The notes beneath the pieces were generated by a model. That model saw nothing but the letters and a program-made list of their open reading frames with translations, made no database searches and was not told the DNA's origin. The translations under genes were made by a program, and so were the position numbers. A stretch of DNA of 64,000 nt, taken from NCBI RefSeq assembly GCF_001429625.1, contig NZ_LMSU01000003.1, positions 62,001 to 126,000 on the forward strand. The letters are read 5' to 3'. This stretch comes from Nocardioides sp. Soil805 (GTDB lineage: Bacteria; Actinomycetota; Actinomycetes; Propionibacteriales; Nocardioidaceae). Of this stretch, positions 1-7,933 are shown one piece after another (within the stretch, counting starts at the first letter, position 1; every line of letters starts with the position of its first letter).

Positions 1-149
1 CGGTGCTGCGTGGTCTGCTCGTGGGAGAGTCGCAGCGCGACCTGGCCGAGGCGCTCGGGATCAGCCCGTCGGCGGTCTCCCAGCGGGTGCGCGCCGACGG
101 ACTCGCGGCGATCATCGCCGCCCACGACCTGACGAGGGAGATGCCATGA
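1..149 (+). CDS. SatD-like protein, C-terminal fragment
   Basis: Only the last 48 codons are present; the gene is cut by the left edge and stops with TGA at 147-149. The visible residues form a helix-turn-helix: a Q-R-D-L-A-E-A-L-G-I-S segment followed by P-S-A-V-S-Q-R-V. This is the typical end of SatD-family proteins in actinomycetes, which carry a DNA-binding C-terminus, but the body of the protein is missing so the family call is tentative. The stop overlaps the ATG of the next gene (ATGA at 146-149), so the two are probably translated together. Confidence 0.6.
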   Translation, partial: VLRGLLVGESQRDLAEALGISPSAVSQRVRADGLAAIIAAHDLTREMP

Positions 150-892
150 GCTGGATCGCGGTGCTGCTGATCGGCTGCGCGGTCGCAGACCTCACCCACT
201 CGGTGCGACCCGTGCGGATCGTCCCCGAGGTCTGCGGGGCGGTGCTCGCCGTCCTCGTCGGCCTGCTCGCGGGGCTCACCGAGCCCCTCGACGTCCTCGC
301 GCTGCTGGTGATCGCCGGCCTCGTCGTCGCCTGGGGGCAGACGGTGACGCACGGCTTCGCGCACCGGATCCCGGTCTGGGTCCCGCTCCTCGTCCTCGGC
401 GGCGGGCTGGGCCTGGGAGTGCTTGTCTCCGGTGCCGCGAGCCCCGCGGGCGGGCCGTGGGGCGCGTGGCTGGAGGGCAGCGGGCTGCCCGGCCTCGCCG
501 ACCTCGCCCCCGACCGGGCCCTGCTGCTGCTGGGTGCCTTCCTCGTGCAGCTGAGCACCGGCAACGTGATCGTGCGGCTCGTGCTCGCCGCGACCGGGAC
601 GGCCGACCCCGACGAGCACGGCTCGATCGAGGCCGACCCGTCCGCGGTGCGGCTCAAGGGCGGGCGACTGCTGGGACCCATGGAACGGGTCTTCATCCTG
701 GCGCTGGCGCTTGCCGGTCAGATCACCGCCGCGTCCATCGTGGTGGCGGCCAAGGGGCTGCTGCGCTTCCCCGAGCTGTCCTCGCGCGGCGAGCAGGAGC
801 GCATCCACCAGCTGACGGAGTACTTCCTCGTCGGCAGCTTCATCAGCTGGCTGGTCGCGCTGGGGTCCCTGGCACTGCTCAGCGGCGCGTGA
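146..892 (+). CDS. Integral membrane protein, DUF3307-like C-terminus
   Basis: The 248-residue protein is largely hydrophobic, with about six to seven membrane segments starting at the N-terminus (residues 2-15, 30-45, 50-65, 75-95). The last 70 residues contain L-L-G-P-M-E-R, then a hydrophobic helix, an A-A-K-G-L-L-R-F motif and a final membrane helix; this resembles the end of DUF3307 proteins, which often sit next to SatD-like genes. Its start overlaps the upstream stop by 4 bp. Its end overlaps the convergent PhoX gene by 14 bp. No enzymatic motif is visible and the function is unknown. Confidence 0.7.
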   Translation: MSWIAVLLIGCAVADLTHSVRPVRIVPEVCGAVLAVLVGLLAGLTEPLDVLALLVIAGLVVAWGQTVTHGFAHRIPVWVPLLVLGGGLGLGVLVSGAASPAGGPWGAWLEGSGLPGLADLAPDRALLLLGAFLVQLSTGNVIVRLVLAATGTADPDEHGSIEADPSAVRLKGGRLLGPMERVFILALALAGQITAASIVVAAKGLLRFPELSSRGEQERIHQLTEYFLVGSFISWLVALGSLALLSGA

Positions 893-2912
893 CCTGCACG
901 ACCGACGGACGCGGCCCGGCGAACTGGCCCGGTCGCGGGGTGCCGCCGGCACCCACGAAGTCGGGGAAGTACGACTGCTGGGCCGCCCACGAGCCGTCCT
1001 CGCCGGGGTGCTGCACGGCCACGAACACCGAGCCGTCCCGGTCGTGGACCACCGGGCCGCAGGTCTCGGCGCCGGTGGGCACCGCGAGGAACTGCTGCAC
1101 CCGGCCCCGCTCGGCACCGGCGACCGGCACCTTGAAGAGGCCGTCGGACTTCTTGATCGCGCTCGGCTGGCCGTCGGTGGAGACCCACAGGTTGCCGACC
1201 GAGTCGAAGGCGACGTTGTCGGGGCAGGAGATCGGCGACACCGGACCGGTCCAGCCGCCGAAGTAGGTCCCCGCGGAGGCCGCGTCGCCGCAGATGAGCA
1301 GGAGGTTCCACGCGAAGGTCGCGGCCGTGTGGTCGCCGCCGGTCGGCATCATCTCGACGACGTGGCCGTCCTTGTTGGCGTTGCGCGGGTTGGGCTCCGT
1401 GGGGCCCTCCTTGCCGACCTTGCCGCGGTCGGTGTTGTTGGTGCACGCGACGTAGATGAACCCGTTGACGTAGTTGGGCTGCACGTCCTCGGGGCGGTCC
1501 ATCTTGGTCGGCTGGACCTTGTCGGCCGCCAGCCGCGTGTGGACCAGCACCTGCTCCGTCGTCATCCCCGGCACCACGGACTGGCCGTCCACGGTCAGCG
1601 GCAGCCACTCGCCGCTCCCGTCGCTCACGCCGTCCTCGAGGCCGTCCCCGGTGAAGCGGGCCACCGAGAGGTCGCCGGCGGAGAGCAGGGTCTTGTTGTG
1701 CGCGCGGTCGCGCTTGGAGCCGCCCGCGCGGTAGGTGTCGCGGGAGACGAAGCGGTAGACGTAGTCGAAGCGCTCGTCGTCGCCCATGTAGGCCACGACC
1801 CTGCCGTCGCCGTTGACGATCACGTTGGCGCCCTCGTGCTTGAAGCGGCCCATCGCGGTGTGCTTGACCGGCGTGGAGCGCGGGTCCTCGGGGTCGACCT
1901 CGACGACCCAGCCGAAGCGGTTCGGCTCGTTCGGGTTCTTCGTCGCGTCCCAGCGTGGGTCGACGGCCCGCCAGCCCCGCGAGTCCTGGGCGCCGAGGCC
2001 GTAGCGCTTCTCCTCCGCCGAGGTGCCGGCCGCGAAGAAGTACTGGTTGAAGTTCTCCTCGCCCGACAGCACGGTGCCCCACGGCGTGGTGCCGCCGGAG
2101 CAGTTGTTCATGGTGCCGCGCACGCGGGTGCCGGTGGGGTCCTCCGCGGTCCGCAGCAGCGGGGAGCCCGCCGCGGGCCCGTCGACGGCGAAGACGGTGT
2201 CGAGGGTGATCCGGCGGTTGAGGCGACCGGTGCGCTCGTAGGTCCACGGCTCGCCGGCGTGGCGTCGGCGCAGCTCGACGACGGAGAGGCCGTGGGCGGC
2301 CCACGCGGTGCGCACGACCTCCTCGGCCGGCATCGTCGGCGGGAACATGATGCCCTCGTTGGTGTACTCGTGGTTGGCCACGAGCAGCGCGCGGGTGCCC
2401 TTGCGGTCGGTCACGATGATGTCGAGGTAGTCGCAGTTGTAGCCGAACTGCTGGGCCTGGGCGACGTGGTCCTGGGCGTCCTGGTCGAACTCCGGGGCGC
2501 CGGCGGTGATCGGGTCGCCCCAGCGGATGATCGGGTCCCAGCGGTAGCCGCTGGGCACCGTGACGTCGTCGACGGTGGTCGCGACGGGGCCGATGGCGTC
2601 GAACGCGAGGCCGGTGGGGCGGGGGCCCTTGCCGCGGGCGGTCGTGAGCGGCGCGGCGGCGGCGCGTCCGGTCGACTGCGGGGCGAAGGCGACGGTGGCG
2701 GCGCCGAGGGCGGCGGCGCCGAGGACGGTACGCCGCGACAGCGCGGTCGCGGCCACGTCGCGGAAGTAGCCGGTCTCGGTCGTGTTGGGCACGTCCTTGA
2801 AGCACGCGTCGCCGCACCGCAGGTGGCAGGTGACGGCACTGCGGTTGGCGTGCGTCAGTCCGGCCATCGGCAGCACGCGCCGGCCGTCGGGTCGCTGGGG
2901 GGTGAGGGTCAT
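879..2912 (-). CDS. PhoX-family phosphatase (DUF839)
   Basis: The 677-residue protein matches the PhoX group of secreted alkaline phosphatases, which release phosphate from organic esters using Ca/Fe cofactors. The N-terminus has the conserved T-C-x3-C-G-x2-C-F segment seen in actinobacterial members, then a twin-arginine signal near residue 60 (S-R-R-T-V-L-G followed by an Ala-rich helix). Later come the family signatures S-G-E-E-N-F-N-Q-Y-F and V-A-Y-M-G-D-D-E-R-F. The start at 2912 is chosen because AGGAG lies 5 nt upstream; an in-frame ATG at 2969 lacks this. The substrate is inferred from the family only. Confidence 0.88.
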   Translation of the reverse strand: MTLTPQRPDGRRVLPMAGLTHANRSAVTCHLRCGDACFKDVPNTTETGYFRDVAATALSRRTVLGAAALGAATVAFAPQSTGRAAAAPLTTARGKGPRPTGLAFDAIGPVATTVDDVTVPSGYRWDPIIRWGDPITAGAPEFDQDAQDHVAQAQQFGYNCDYLDIIVTDRKGTRALLVANHEYTNEGIMFPPTMPAEEVVRTAWAAHGLSVVELRRRHAGEPWTYERTGRLNRRITLDTVFAVDGPAAGSPLLRTAEDPTGTRVRGTMNNCSGGTTPWGTVLSGEENFNQYFFAAGTSAEEKRYGLGAQDSRGWRAVDPRWDATKNPNEPNRFGWVVEVDPEDPRSTPVKHTAMGRFKHEGANVIVNGDGRVVAYMGDDERFDYVYRFVSRDTYRAGGSKRDRAHNKTLLSAGDLSVARFTGDGLEDGVSDGSGEWLPLTVDGQSVVPGMTTEQVLVHTRLAADKVQPTKMDRPEDVQPNYVNGFIYVACTNNTDRGKVGKEGPTEPNPRNANKDGHVVEMMPTGGDHTAATFAWNLLLICGDAASAGTYFGGWTGPVSPISCPDNVAFDSVGNLWVSTDGQPSAIKKSDGLFKVPVAGAERGRVQQFLAVPTGAETCGPVVHDRDGSVFVAVQHPGEDGSWAAQQSYFPDFVGAGGTPRPGQFAGPRPSVVQVTRR

Positions 2913-3070
2913 CGGGGCTCCTGGTGGCGAGTCGGTCCGTGGCGGGACGTGCGGTGGCTGGTCGGCCACTGCGTGAGTGACCGCGGACCCGACCCAACCG
3001 CTCCCGTCTGGCCGGACGGTGACGACGACGTGAACAGCGGTCGAGGGGAGGTGGATGGGAGGATGGAGCC

Positions 3071-3772
3071 ATGCCCGCCCGCCCCGACGCCCTGCTCTGG
3101 GGGCGTGCGGTGGTGCTGACCGCGGCCACGTTCCTGGTGGGCGCGCTCGGCCACGTGACCGCGGGGGGCCTGCTCCCCGGCGCCACGGTGCTGGTGCCGC
3201 TGGTCGCGGTGGGCACCGCGCTGGCGGCGACCTTCCTCGCCCGCCCGGCGTCGGCGCGGCTCCTCGTCGCCCTGGTGGTGGGCGGCCAGACCCTGGTGCA
3301 CGCCGCGCTGAGCCTCACGGCGGGCCACGGCACCGCCGGTCAGACCGCCCCGCCCGCACGCCCGACGCCGGCCCCGTCGGGCAGTCCGTCCGGGTCGTTG
3401 CCGACCGACGCCGGCGGGCGGGTCGGCTCGCTGCAGGACCACTACGAGTCGAGCGTGGGCGCGCCGGCCGCCACCGGGCTCTCGGTCCCCGACCCGGCCG
3501 CGCTGCTCGACCACCTCCCGATGTTCCTCGCCCACGCCGCGGCCGGCGTGGTGGTCGGGCTGTGGCTGGCCCTGGGCGAGCGCGCCGTGTGGGCCCTGCT
3601 GTCCCTGGCGGTACGCACCGTGCTGGCGCCGCTGGTGGTGCTCCTCCCGCTCACGCCCGCCCGACGGCCCCGCCCCTCGGTCGTCCACCTCCACCCCCTG
3701 CACCGCACGCCGCGCGACCGCGTCGCGCGCGGCGTCGTACGCCGTGGTCCGCCGGTCCTCCTCGCCGCCTGA
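3071..3772 (+). CDS. Hypothetical membrane protein
   Basis: This 233-residue protein has three hydrophobic segments in the first 80 residues, a Pro/Ser/Gly-rich polar stretch (about 90-125), then one or two more membrane helices (about 150-205) and a basic tail. No domain is recognised. It starts at ATG 3071, preceded by GGGAGGATGGAGCC. It stops 76 bp before the PepSY gene on the same strand, with a strong hairpin between them. A role in envelope metal or redox handling is possible from the neighbour, but nothing in the sequence itself shows it. Confidence 0.65.
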   Translation: MPARPDALLWGRAVVLTAATFLVGALGHVTAGGLLPGATVLVPLVAVGTALAATFLARPASARLLVALVVGGQTLVHAALSLTAGHGTAGQTAPPARPTPAPSGSPSGSLPTDAGGRVGSLQDHYESSVGAPAATGLSVPDPAALLDHLPMFLAHAAAGVVVGLWLALGERAVWALLSLAVRTVLAPLVVLLPLTPARRPRPSVVHLHPLHRTPRDRVARGVVRRGPPVLLAA

Positions 3773-3793
3773 CCCGACCTGACCCACCGCCTC

Positions 3794-3818
3794 CCACCGC
3801 ACGCACGACGTGCGGTGG
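3794..3818 (+). terminator. Strong hairpin between membrane gene and PepSY gene
   Basis: CCACCGCACG and CGTGCGGTGG form a perfect 10-bp stem around a 5-nt loop. It lies 22 nt after the upstream stop and 31 nt before the PepSY start. It could terminate the upstream transcript or act as a leader hairpin; no T-run follows. Confidence 0.5.
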
Positions 3819-3848
3819 TCGAGGCGTCGTACCCGCTCGAGGAGACCC

Positions 3849-5285
3849 ATGACCACCGCACCACCCCGTCCTGCCCGCACGCCCTTGCAACGGCGCCCGA
3901 GACACGGCCCGTCCGGCCTGTTCCGCGCCGTGTGGCGCTGGCACTTCTACGCCAGCTTCCTGGTGGTCCCGGTCCTGCTCGTGCTGGCCGTGACCGGGCT
4001 GGTCTACCTGTTCCGCTTCCAGCTCGAACCGCTCCTGCACCCCGACCTCATGAAGGTCTCCGCGCCCAGCGACACCGCGATCCAGCAGCCCTACGCCAAC
4101 CAGCTCGCCGGCGTCGAGCGCGCCCACCCCGACGCGACCGTCGTCTCGATGGCCGAGCCGCGCGAGGACGGTCGCAGCACCGTCTTCTCGGTGACCACCG
4201 AGGACGGCGCGGCCCGCGACGTCTTCGTGAACCCGTACGGCGCGGAGGTCCTGGGCTCCCTCGACCCCGACCGCACCGTGTCGGGAGTCGCGGTCCTGCT
4301 GCACGGCGAGCTGATGAGCGGCCGCGTCGGCGACCTCGTCATCGAGCTCGGCGCCTGCTGGGCGATCGTGATGGCGCTGACCGGCTACTACCTGTTCGTG
4401 CGGGGGTGGCGGGCCCGCCGACGCCGGACGGCGAAGGGCGCCCCGGGTGCGCGGTTGCGGTCCCGGCACGGCCTCGTCGGCGCGTTCGTGGGCGTGGGAC
4501 TGCTCTTCCTGCTCGTGTCCGGCCTGCCCTGGACCGGCCTGTGGGGCGAGCAGGTGCAGCGGCTCGCGACGGCGCAGGGCTCGTCGCTGTGGAGCGAGGA
4601 CCACGGCGCCCTCTCGGACCCGACCTCCACGCTCGACGAGTCGCTGCCGCACAGCCACTCGGTCGAGGTGCCGTGGGGGATGGGGGAGTCGCAGGTGCCG
4701 CGGTCGACGGCGCCCGCCGAGGGCGAGGAGGGGCGCAGCGTCGCCAACCTCGACACGGCCGTGCTGGCGGCGGCGGACGCCGGCCTGCGCCACCCGATGA
4801 CCGTCGCCCTGCCGGCCGGCGACGACGGGGTCTACTCCGTCATCGGCCACGCCTTCGACGCGCCCTCCGACGAGCGCACCGTCCATGTCGACCGGTTCGG
4901 TGGCGAGGTGGTGTCGACGTACGGCTTCGACGACTACCCGGTGCTCGCCCGGGTCGTGGCGCAGGGGATCGGCCTGCACGAGGGGCGCTCGTTCGGCGGG
5001 TGGTCGATGGCCGGGGCGACGCTGATGTGCCTGGCGATCATCTTCTCCTGCGTCTCCGGGCCGCTCATGTGGTGGCGCCGTCGCCCGGCGCGGGCGGGCT
5101 CGATGGGCGCGCCCCGCGGCCGGCTGCCGCTCCGGGCGACACCGTTGCTGCTCGTGGGACTGGTCGCGCTGGGGATCCTGCTGCCGCTCTTCGGGCTGTC
5201 GGTGCTGGTCGTCCTCCTGCTCGACCAGCTGGTCGTCCGGCGCGTGCCGGCCCTGGCGAACTGGTTCGACACGGTCCAGCGCTAG
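3849..5285 (+). CDS. PepSY-associated TM domain protein
   Basis: The 478-residue protein has the architecture of PepSY-TM proteins. A membrane helix follows the W-R-W-H-F-Y-A-S-F motif (about residues 25-52), extracytoplasmic PepSY-like regions come next, then a helix at about 165-185, another at about 215-235, and two to three more at 380-470. Such proteins are membrane-bound and often linked to iron or copper uptake and reductases. The start at 3849 has GAGGAG 4 nt upstream; a longer reading from 3810 would have no ribosome site. Function is a family-level call. Confidence 0.82.
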   Translation: MTTAPPRPARTPLQRRPRHGPSGLFRAVWRWHFYASFLVVPVLLVLAVTGLVYLFRFQLEPLLHPDLMKVSAPSDTAIQQPYANQLAGVERAHPDATVVSMAEPREDGRSTVFSVTTEDGAARDVFVNPYGAEVLGSLDPDRTVSGVAVLLHGELMSGRVGDLVIELGACWAIVMALTGYYLFVRGWRARRRRTAKGAPGARLRSRHGLVGAFVGVGLLFLLVSGLPWTGLWGEQVQRLATAQGSSLWSEDHGALSDPTSTLDESLPHSHSVEVPWGMGESQVPRSTAPAEGEEGRSVANLDTAVLAAADAGLRHPMTVALPAGDDGVYSVIGHAFDAPSDERTVHVDRFGGEVVSTYGFDDYPVLARVVAQGIGLHEGRSFGGWSMAGATLMCLAIIFSCVSGPLMWWRRRPARAGSMGAPRGRLPLRATPLLLVGLVALGILLPLFGLSVLVVLLLDQLVVRRVPALANWFDTVQR

Positions 5286-5302
5286 CGGCGAGGGTGGGGC
5301 CC

Positions 5303-6400
5303 ATGACCGACGAGACGGACTTCACCGACCGCTTCCGCGCCGCCGCCCGTTCCTGCGGGCGCACCGTCTTCTGGCGCCTGACCCGCCCGGCCGACGACCT
5401 CGCCCGGCTGGCCGCAGCCTGCGAGGAGCTGGGCATCGACGAGTGGGACTCCTACGGCTCCCGCGGCGCGGTGACGCTGCTGGAGGCGCAGGTCGCCGAC
5501 CTTCTGGGCAAGCCGGCCGCGCTCTTCGTCCCGAGCGGCACGCTGGCCCAGCAGGCCGTGCTGCGCATCTGGTGCGACCGGTCCGGCAGCCGTCGCGTGG
5601 CGCTGCCGGACCTGTCCCACCTCGTGCACCACGAGGAGGACGGGCCTCGGCGCCTGCACGGCCTCGAGTGGGAGTTCCTCACCACCGGTCGCCGCACCCC
5701 CGTCGCCGCCGACCTCGAGGCGGTGCCGGGCCAGCTGGGCGCGGCGCTCACCGAGCTGCCGCTGCGCGACGCCGGCTGCCTGCTGCCGTCGTGGGAGGAC
5801 CTCGTCGGGCTCTCCGCGGCGGCCCGGGAGGGCGGCGTACCGCTGCACCTCGACGGGGCGCGGCTGTGGGAGTCGCAGCCGTTCTACGACCGGCCCCTCG
5901 ACGAGGTCGCGGGGCTCTTCGACAGCGTCTACGTGTCGTTCTACAAGGGCCTCGGCGCCCAGGCCGGCGCGTGCGTGGCGGCCGACGAGGACGTGGTCGA
6001 CGAGCTGCGGTCGTGGCGCAAGCGGATGGGCGGCACGCTGTTCACGATGACGCCGTACGCCGTGGGCGGCCTGCTCGGGCTGCGCGACGAGCTGCCCCGG
6101 ATGGGGGAGTACGCCGACTGGGCGCGCTCGCTGGCCGCCGCCCTGCCGGCCCGGGGGATGCGGGTGCACCCGGCCGTGCCGGGCATGTGCACCTTCGAGG
6201 TGTACGCCGACGGGGTGGCCGCGGAGGTCAACGAGCGCCTGCTGACCTTCATGGAGGCCGAGCAGACCCTGTTGTGCGGGCCGTTCCGGCAGACCGACGA
6301 CCCGGGCACGGTCGTGGCCGAGCTGGCCTGCTACGCCGCCGCCACCGAGCACGACCCGGAGGTGGTGGCCGACTGGCTGGCCCGGGTCGTCGGCGCCTGA
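5303..6400 (+). CDS. Threonine aldolase / beta-eliminating lyase family
   Basis: The 365-residue protein is a fold-type I PLP enzyme of the low-specificity threonine aldolase group, which cleaves threonine or related beta-hydroxy amino acids to glycine and an aldehyde. It shows the L-H-L-D-G-A-R-L-W-E signature (Asp binding the PLP nitrogen) and the Schiff-base lysine at about residue 215 in S-F-Y-K-G-L-G. The length is usual for the family. It starts 17 bp after the PepSY gene with GAGGGTGGGG ahead of the ATG. Exact substrate is unknown. Confidence 0.85.
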   Translation: MTDETDFTDRFRAAARSCGRTVFWRLTRPADDLARLAAACEELGIDEWDSYGSRGAVTLLEAQVADLLGKPAALFVPSGTLAQQAVLRIWCDRSGSRRVALPDLSHLVHHEEDGPRRLHGLEWEFLTTGRRTPVAADLEAVPGQLGAALTELPLRDAGCLLPSWEDLVGLSAAAREGGVPLHLDGARLWESQPFYDRPLDEVAGLFDSVYVSFYKGLGAQAGACVAADEDVVDELRSWRKRMGGTLFTMTPYAVGGLLGLRDELPRMGEYADWARSLAAALPARGMRVHPAVPGMCTFEVYADGVAAEVNERLLTFMEAEQTLLCGPFRQTDDPGTVVAELACYAAATEHDPEVVADWLARVVGA

Positions 6401-6407
6401 GTGGCCG

Positions 6408-6440
6408 GCACCCGGGTCCCAGCGGGGACAACGAGGGTGC
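6408..6440. terminator. Hairpin terminator between convergent genes
   Basis: GCACCC at 6408-6413 pairs with GGGTGC at 6435-6440, and inside it GTCCC (6416-6420) pairs with GGGAC (6425-6429). It lies between the lyase stop and the HU stop and could serve both. Confidence 0.45.
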
Positions 6441-6445
6441 TGCGA

Positions 6446-6721
6446 TCAGCCGTTGACGGCCGTCTTGAACGCGGCGCCGGCCTTGAACGCGGGGGCCTTG
6501 CTGGCCGCGATCTCCATGGTCTCGCCGGTCTGCGGGTTGCGGCCGGTGCGGGCCGAACGCTCGCGCGACTCGAACGTGCCGAAGCCGGGGAGGGTGACCT
6601 TCTCGCCCTTGGCCACGGTCGAGGTGATCGAGGTGATCACGGCCTCGAGGGCCTTGTCGGCCTGCGCGTTGGTCAGGTCGGCGTGCTGGGCGATGGCGTC
6701 GCGAAGCTCGGTCTTGTTCAC
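6446..6721 (-). CDS. HU-family DNA-binding protein
   Basis: The 91-residue protein is a standard HU/IHF-fold nucleoid protein that bends and compacts DNA. The family core G-F-G-T-F-x-x-R-x-R-x-A-R-x-G-R-N-P-Q-T-G is intact around residues 46-66. It lacks the long Lys/Ala-rich tail carried by mycobacterial and streptomycete HupB/HupS. The start is GTG at 6721, chosen because AAGGAG lies 8 nt upstream; no in-frame ATG sits near. It is a monocistronic gene. Confidence 0.93.
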   Translation of the reverse strand: MNKTELRDAIAQHADLTNAQADKALEAVITSITSTVAKGEKVTLPGFGTFESRERSARTGRNPQTGETMEIAASKAPAFKAGAAFKTAVNG

Positions 6722-6795
6722 GTGTATTGCTCCTTGTTCGGTCCTTGGGATTTCACTCCACCCAACAGGATCCGGGGGTTGATCCCCAAACCCGG

Positions 6796-7137
6796 CTACG
6801 TCTGGGCGTAGTGCTCGATGAGCAACGCTATAGGCACACCCGGGATCGCCGTGGCACCGATACCCGCACAGGCGAGCCCTATCTTGGCCGAGAGGGGCTG
6901 CGTCGCCCACCACCCGGCGTACCGGCCGGTGTCCTTGAGGACCTCCACGACGCGCCCGTGCACCTGCTGGGGAGCCCAGGTGAAGTCGACCTGGCGACCG
7001 ACGCTGCGGTCGGTGCCGGCGCCCCACACGACCTGCTTCTCGTAGCCCCACCTGCGACCGGAGAAGAAGCGCGCCGAGCCGCTGATCCGCCCGACCCCGC
7101 CGCTGAGGTCGAGGTCCAGCTCGTAGTCGCGCTCCAT
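6796..7137 (-). CDS. Hypothetical protein, probably the 3' part of a broken gene
   Basis: The open frame gives 113 residues with an acidic/basic N-terminus (M-E-R-D-Y-E-L-D-L-D-L) and a hydrophobic C-terminal helix (G-A-T-A-I-P-G-V-P-I-A-L-L-I). No domain is recognised. It has no ribosome site at 7137. The sequence directly upstream reads as good coding DNA in a frame offset by one base (see 7138-7258), so this is probably the downstream piece of a longer gene of about 150 codons that was coupled to the DUF6328 gene. Confidence 0.5.
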   Translation of the reverse strand: MERDYELDLDLSGGVGRISGSARFFSGRRWGYEKQVVWGAGTDRSVGRQVDFTWAPQQVHGRVVEVLKDTGRYAGWWATQPLSAKIGLACAGIGATAIPGVPIALLIEHYAQT

Positions 7138-7258
7138 GGTCGGCCTGCACGCGGATGCGGTCCTCCCCGACGGCCTCGACGGTGAGGCCGAGCCCGTCCA
7201 CGGCCCTCCGGAGGCGGTCGGGCAGCTCCGAGAAGGGGACGGTGGGGGTCTAGCTCAT
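7138..7258 (-). pseudogene. 5' part of the broken gene (nonsense codon plus frameshift)
   Basis: An ATG at 7258-7256 overlaps the stop of the DUF6328 gene in the classic ATGA form, but its third codon is TAG (7252-7250). Reading on in the same frame gives a plausible amphipathic peptide (P-F-S-E-L-P-D-R-L-R-R-A-V-D then V-E-A-V-G-E-D-R-I-R-V-Q-A-D). It joins smoothly to the 6796-7137 frame if one C is removed from GACC at about 7137-7140. Two lesions imply decay, or two base-call errors. Confidence 0.45.
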
Positions 7259-7776
7259 GCGTCGATCCCACCACGGCCGGCCGCCTTCGCGCGGCGGCTC
7301 GCCCGGTCGACCAGCACCGGGAGCACCACCAGGAGCAGGAGGGCGATCGTCAGGATCGTGGCGCCGGCGACGCGTCCCGCGGTCCGGCCCAGGACCACGT
7401 CGAACACCAACGAGGTGACCCCGACCACCAGCAGGGCGACTGCGGCGAGCAGCACGCGGGACACCGGGTGGGCGGTCGCGACCAGCCACTCCTTGACCCC
7501 GTCGCCGAAGAGCCGGCGGTGGACGGCGATCGGGACCAGCATCGTCAGCGTGGTGACCCCCGCGAGGGACAGGACGCACAGGTACAGCGTGCGCTGGTAG
7601 TGGTCCAGGTCGGCGAAGCTGCTCTGGAAGGGGAGGGTGACGAGGAAGCCGGCCAGCAGCTGGACCCCCGTCTGCATCACCCGCAGCTCCTGCAGCAGGT
7701 CGTCCCAGTTGCGGTCGAGCTGCTCGTCACGGGTCTCGTGCCGACCGCGCGTCGTCGGCTCCGGGTCTTCGGGCAT
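7255..7776 (-). CDS. DUF6328 family membrane protein
   Basis: The 173-residue protein begins with a charged segment containing N-W-D-D-L-L-Q-E-L-R-V-M-Q-T-G-V-Q, then four membrane helices (about 38-58, 65-85, 103-123, 133-153), and ends with a basic tail. This is the DUF6328 layout; related proteins are sometimes labelled antiporters without proof. It is divergent from the USP at 7934, and the shared 157-bp gap holds a DosR-like palindrome 79 bp upstream of this start, so both genes may respond to the same regulator. Confidence 0.75.
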   Translation of the reverse strand: MPEDPEPTTRGRHETRDEQLDRNWDDLLQELRVMQTGVQLLAGFLVTLPFQSSFADLDHYQRTLYLCVLSLAGVTTLTMLVPIAVHRRLFGDGVKEWLVATAHPVSRVLLAAVALLVVGVTSLVFDVVLGRTAGRVAGATILTIALLLLVVLPVLVDRASRRAKAAGRGGIDA

Positions 7777-7854
7777 TCCTCAACGTAACCCGCCCGGGGC
7801 ACCCGTGGCCCGCCACGACCAAGGGGACGCAGGGGACGTCCGGCGAGGGCGACC

Positions 7855-7868
7855 GGGCCCTTCGGCCC
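7855..7868. promoter_or_regulatory. DosR-like box (divergent DUF6328 / USP)
   Basis: GGGCCCTTCGGCCC is a near-perfect palindrome of the GGGNC-N-WW-N-GNCCC type. It lies 65 bp upstream of the USP start and 78 bp from the DUF6328 start. A weaker copy, GGGACCTGCGGGCG, starts 23 bp further on at 7878-7891. Confidence 0.6.
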
Positions 7869-7933
7869 TCCCGCACCGGGACCTGCGGGCGCAGCGTGGG
7901 TGCAGGACCACCCCCACCTGAACGGAGAGCGCC

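Noticed and set aside
718..3333. Long minus-strand open frame of 871 codons overlapping PhoX
   Set aside because: It is an alternate frame of the PhoX gene: Arg/Pro-rich, no domain, codon positions not GC3-biased. Similar long frames elsewhere (24178-26814, 26181-28787, 22117-23607) were dismissed for the same reason.
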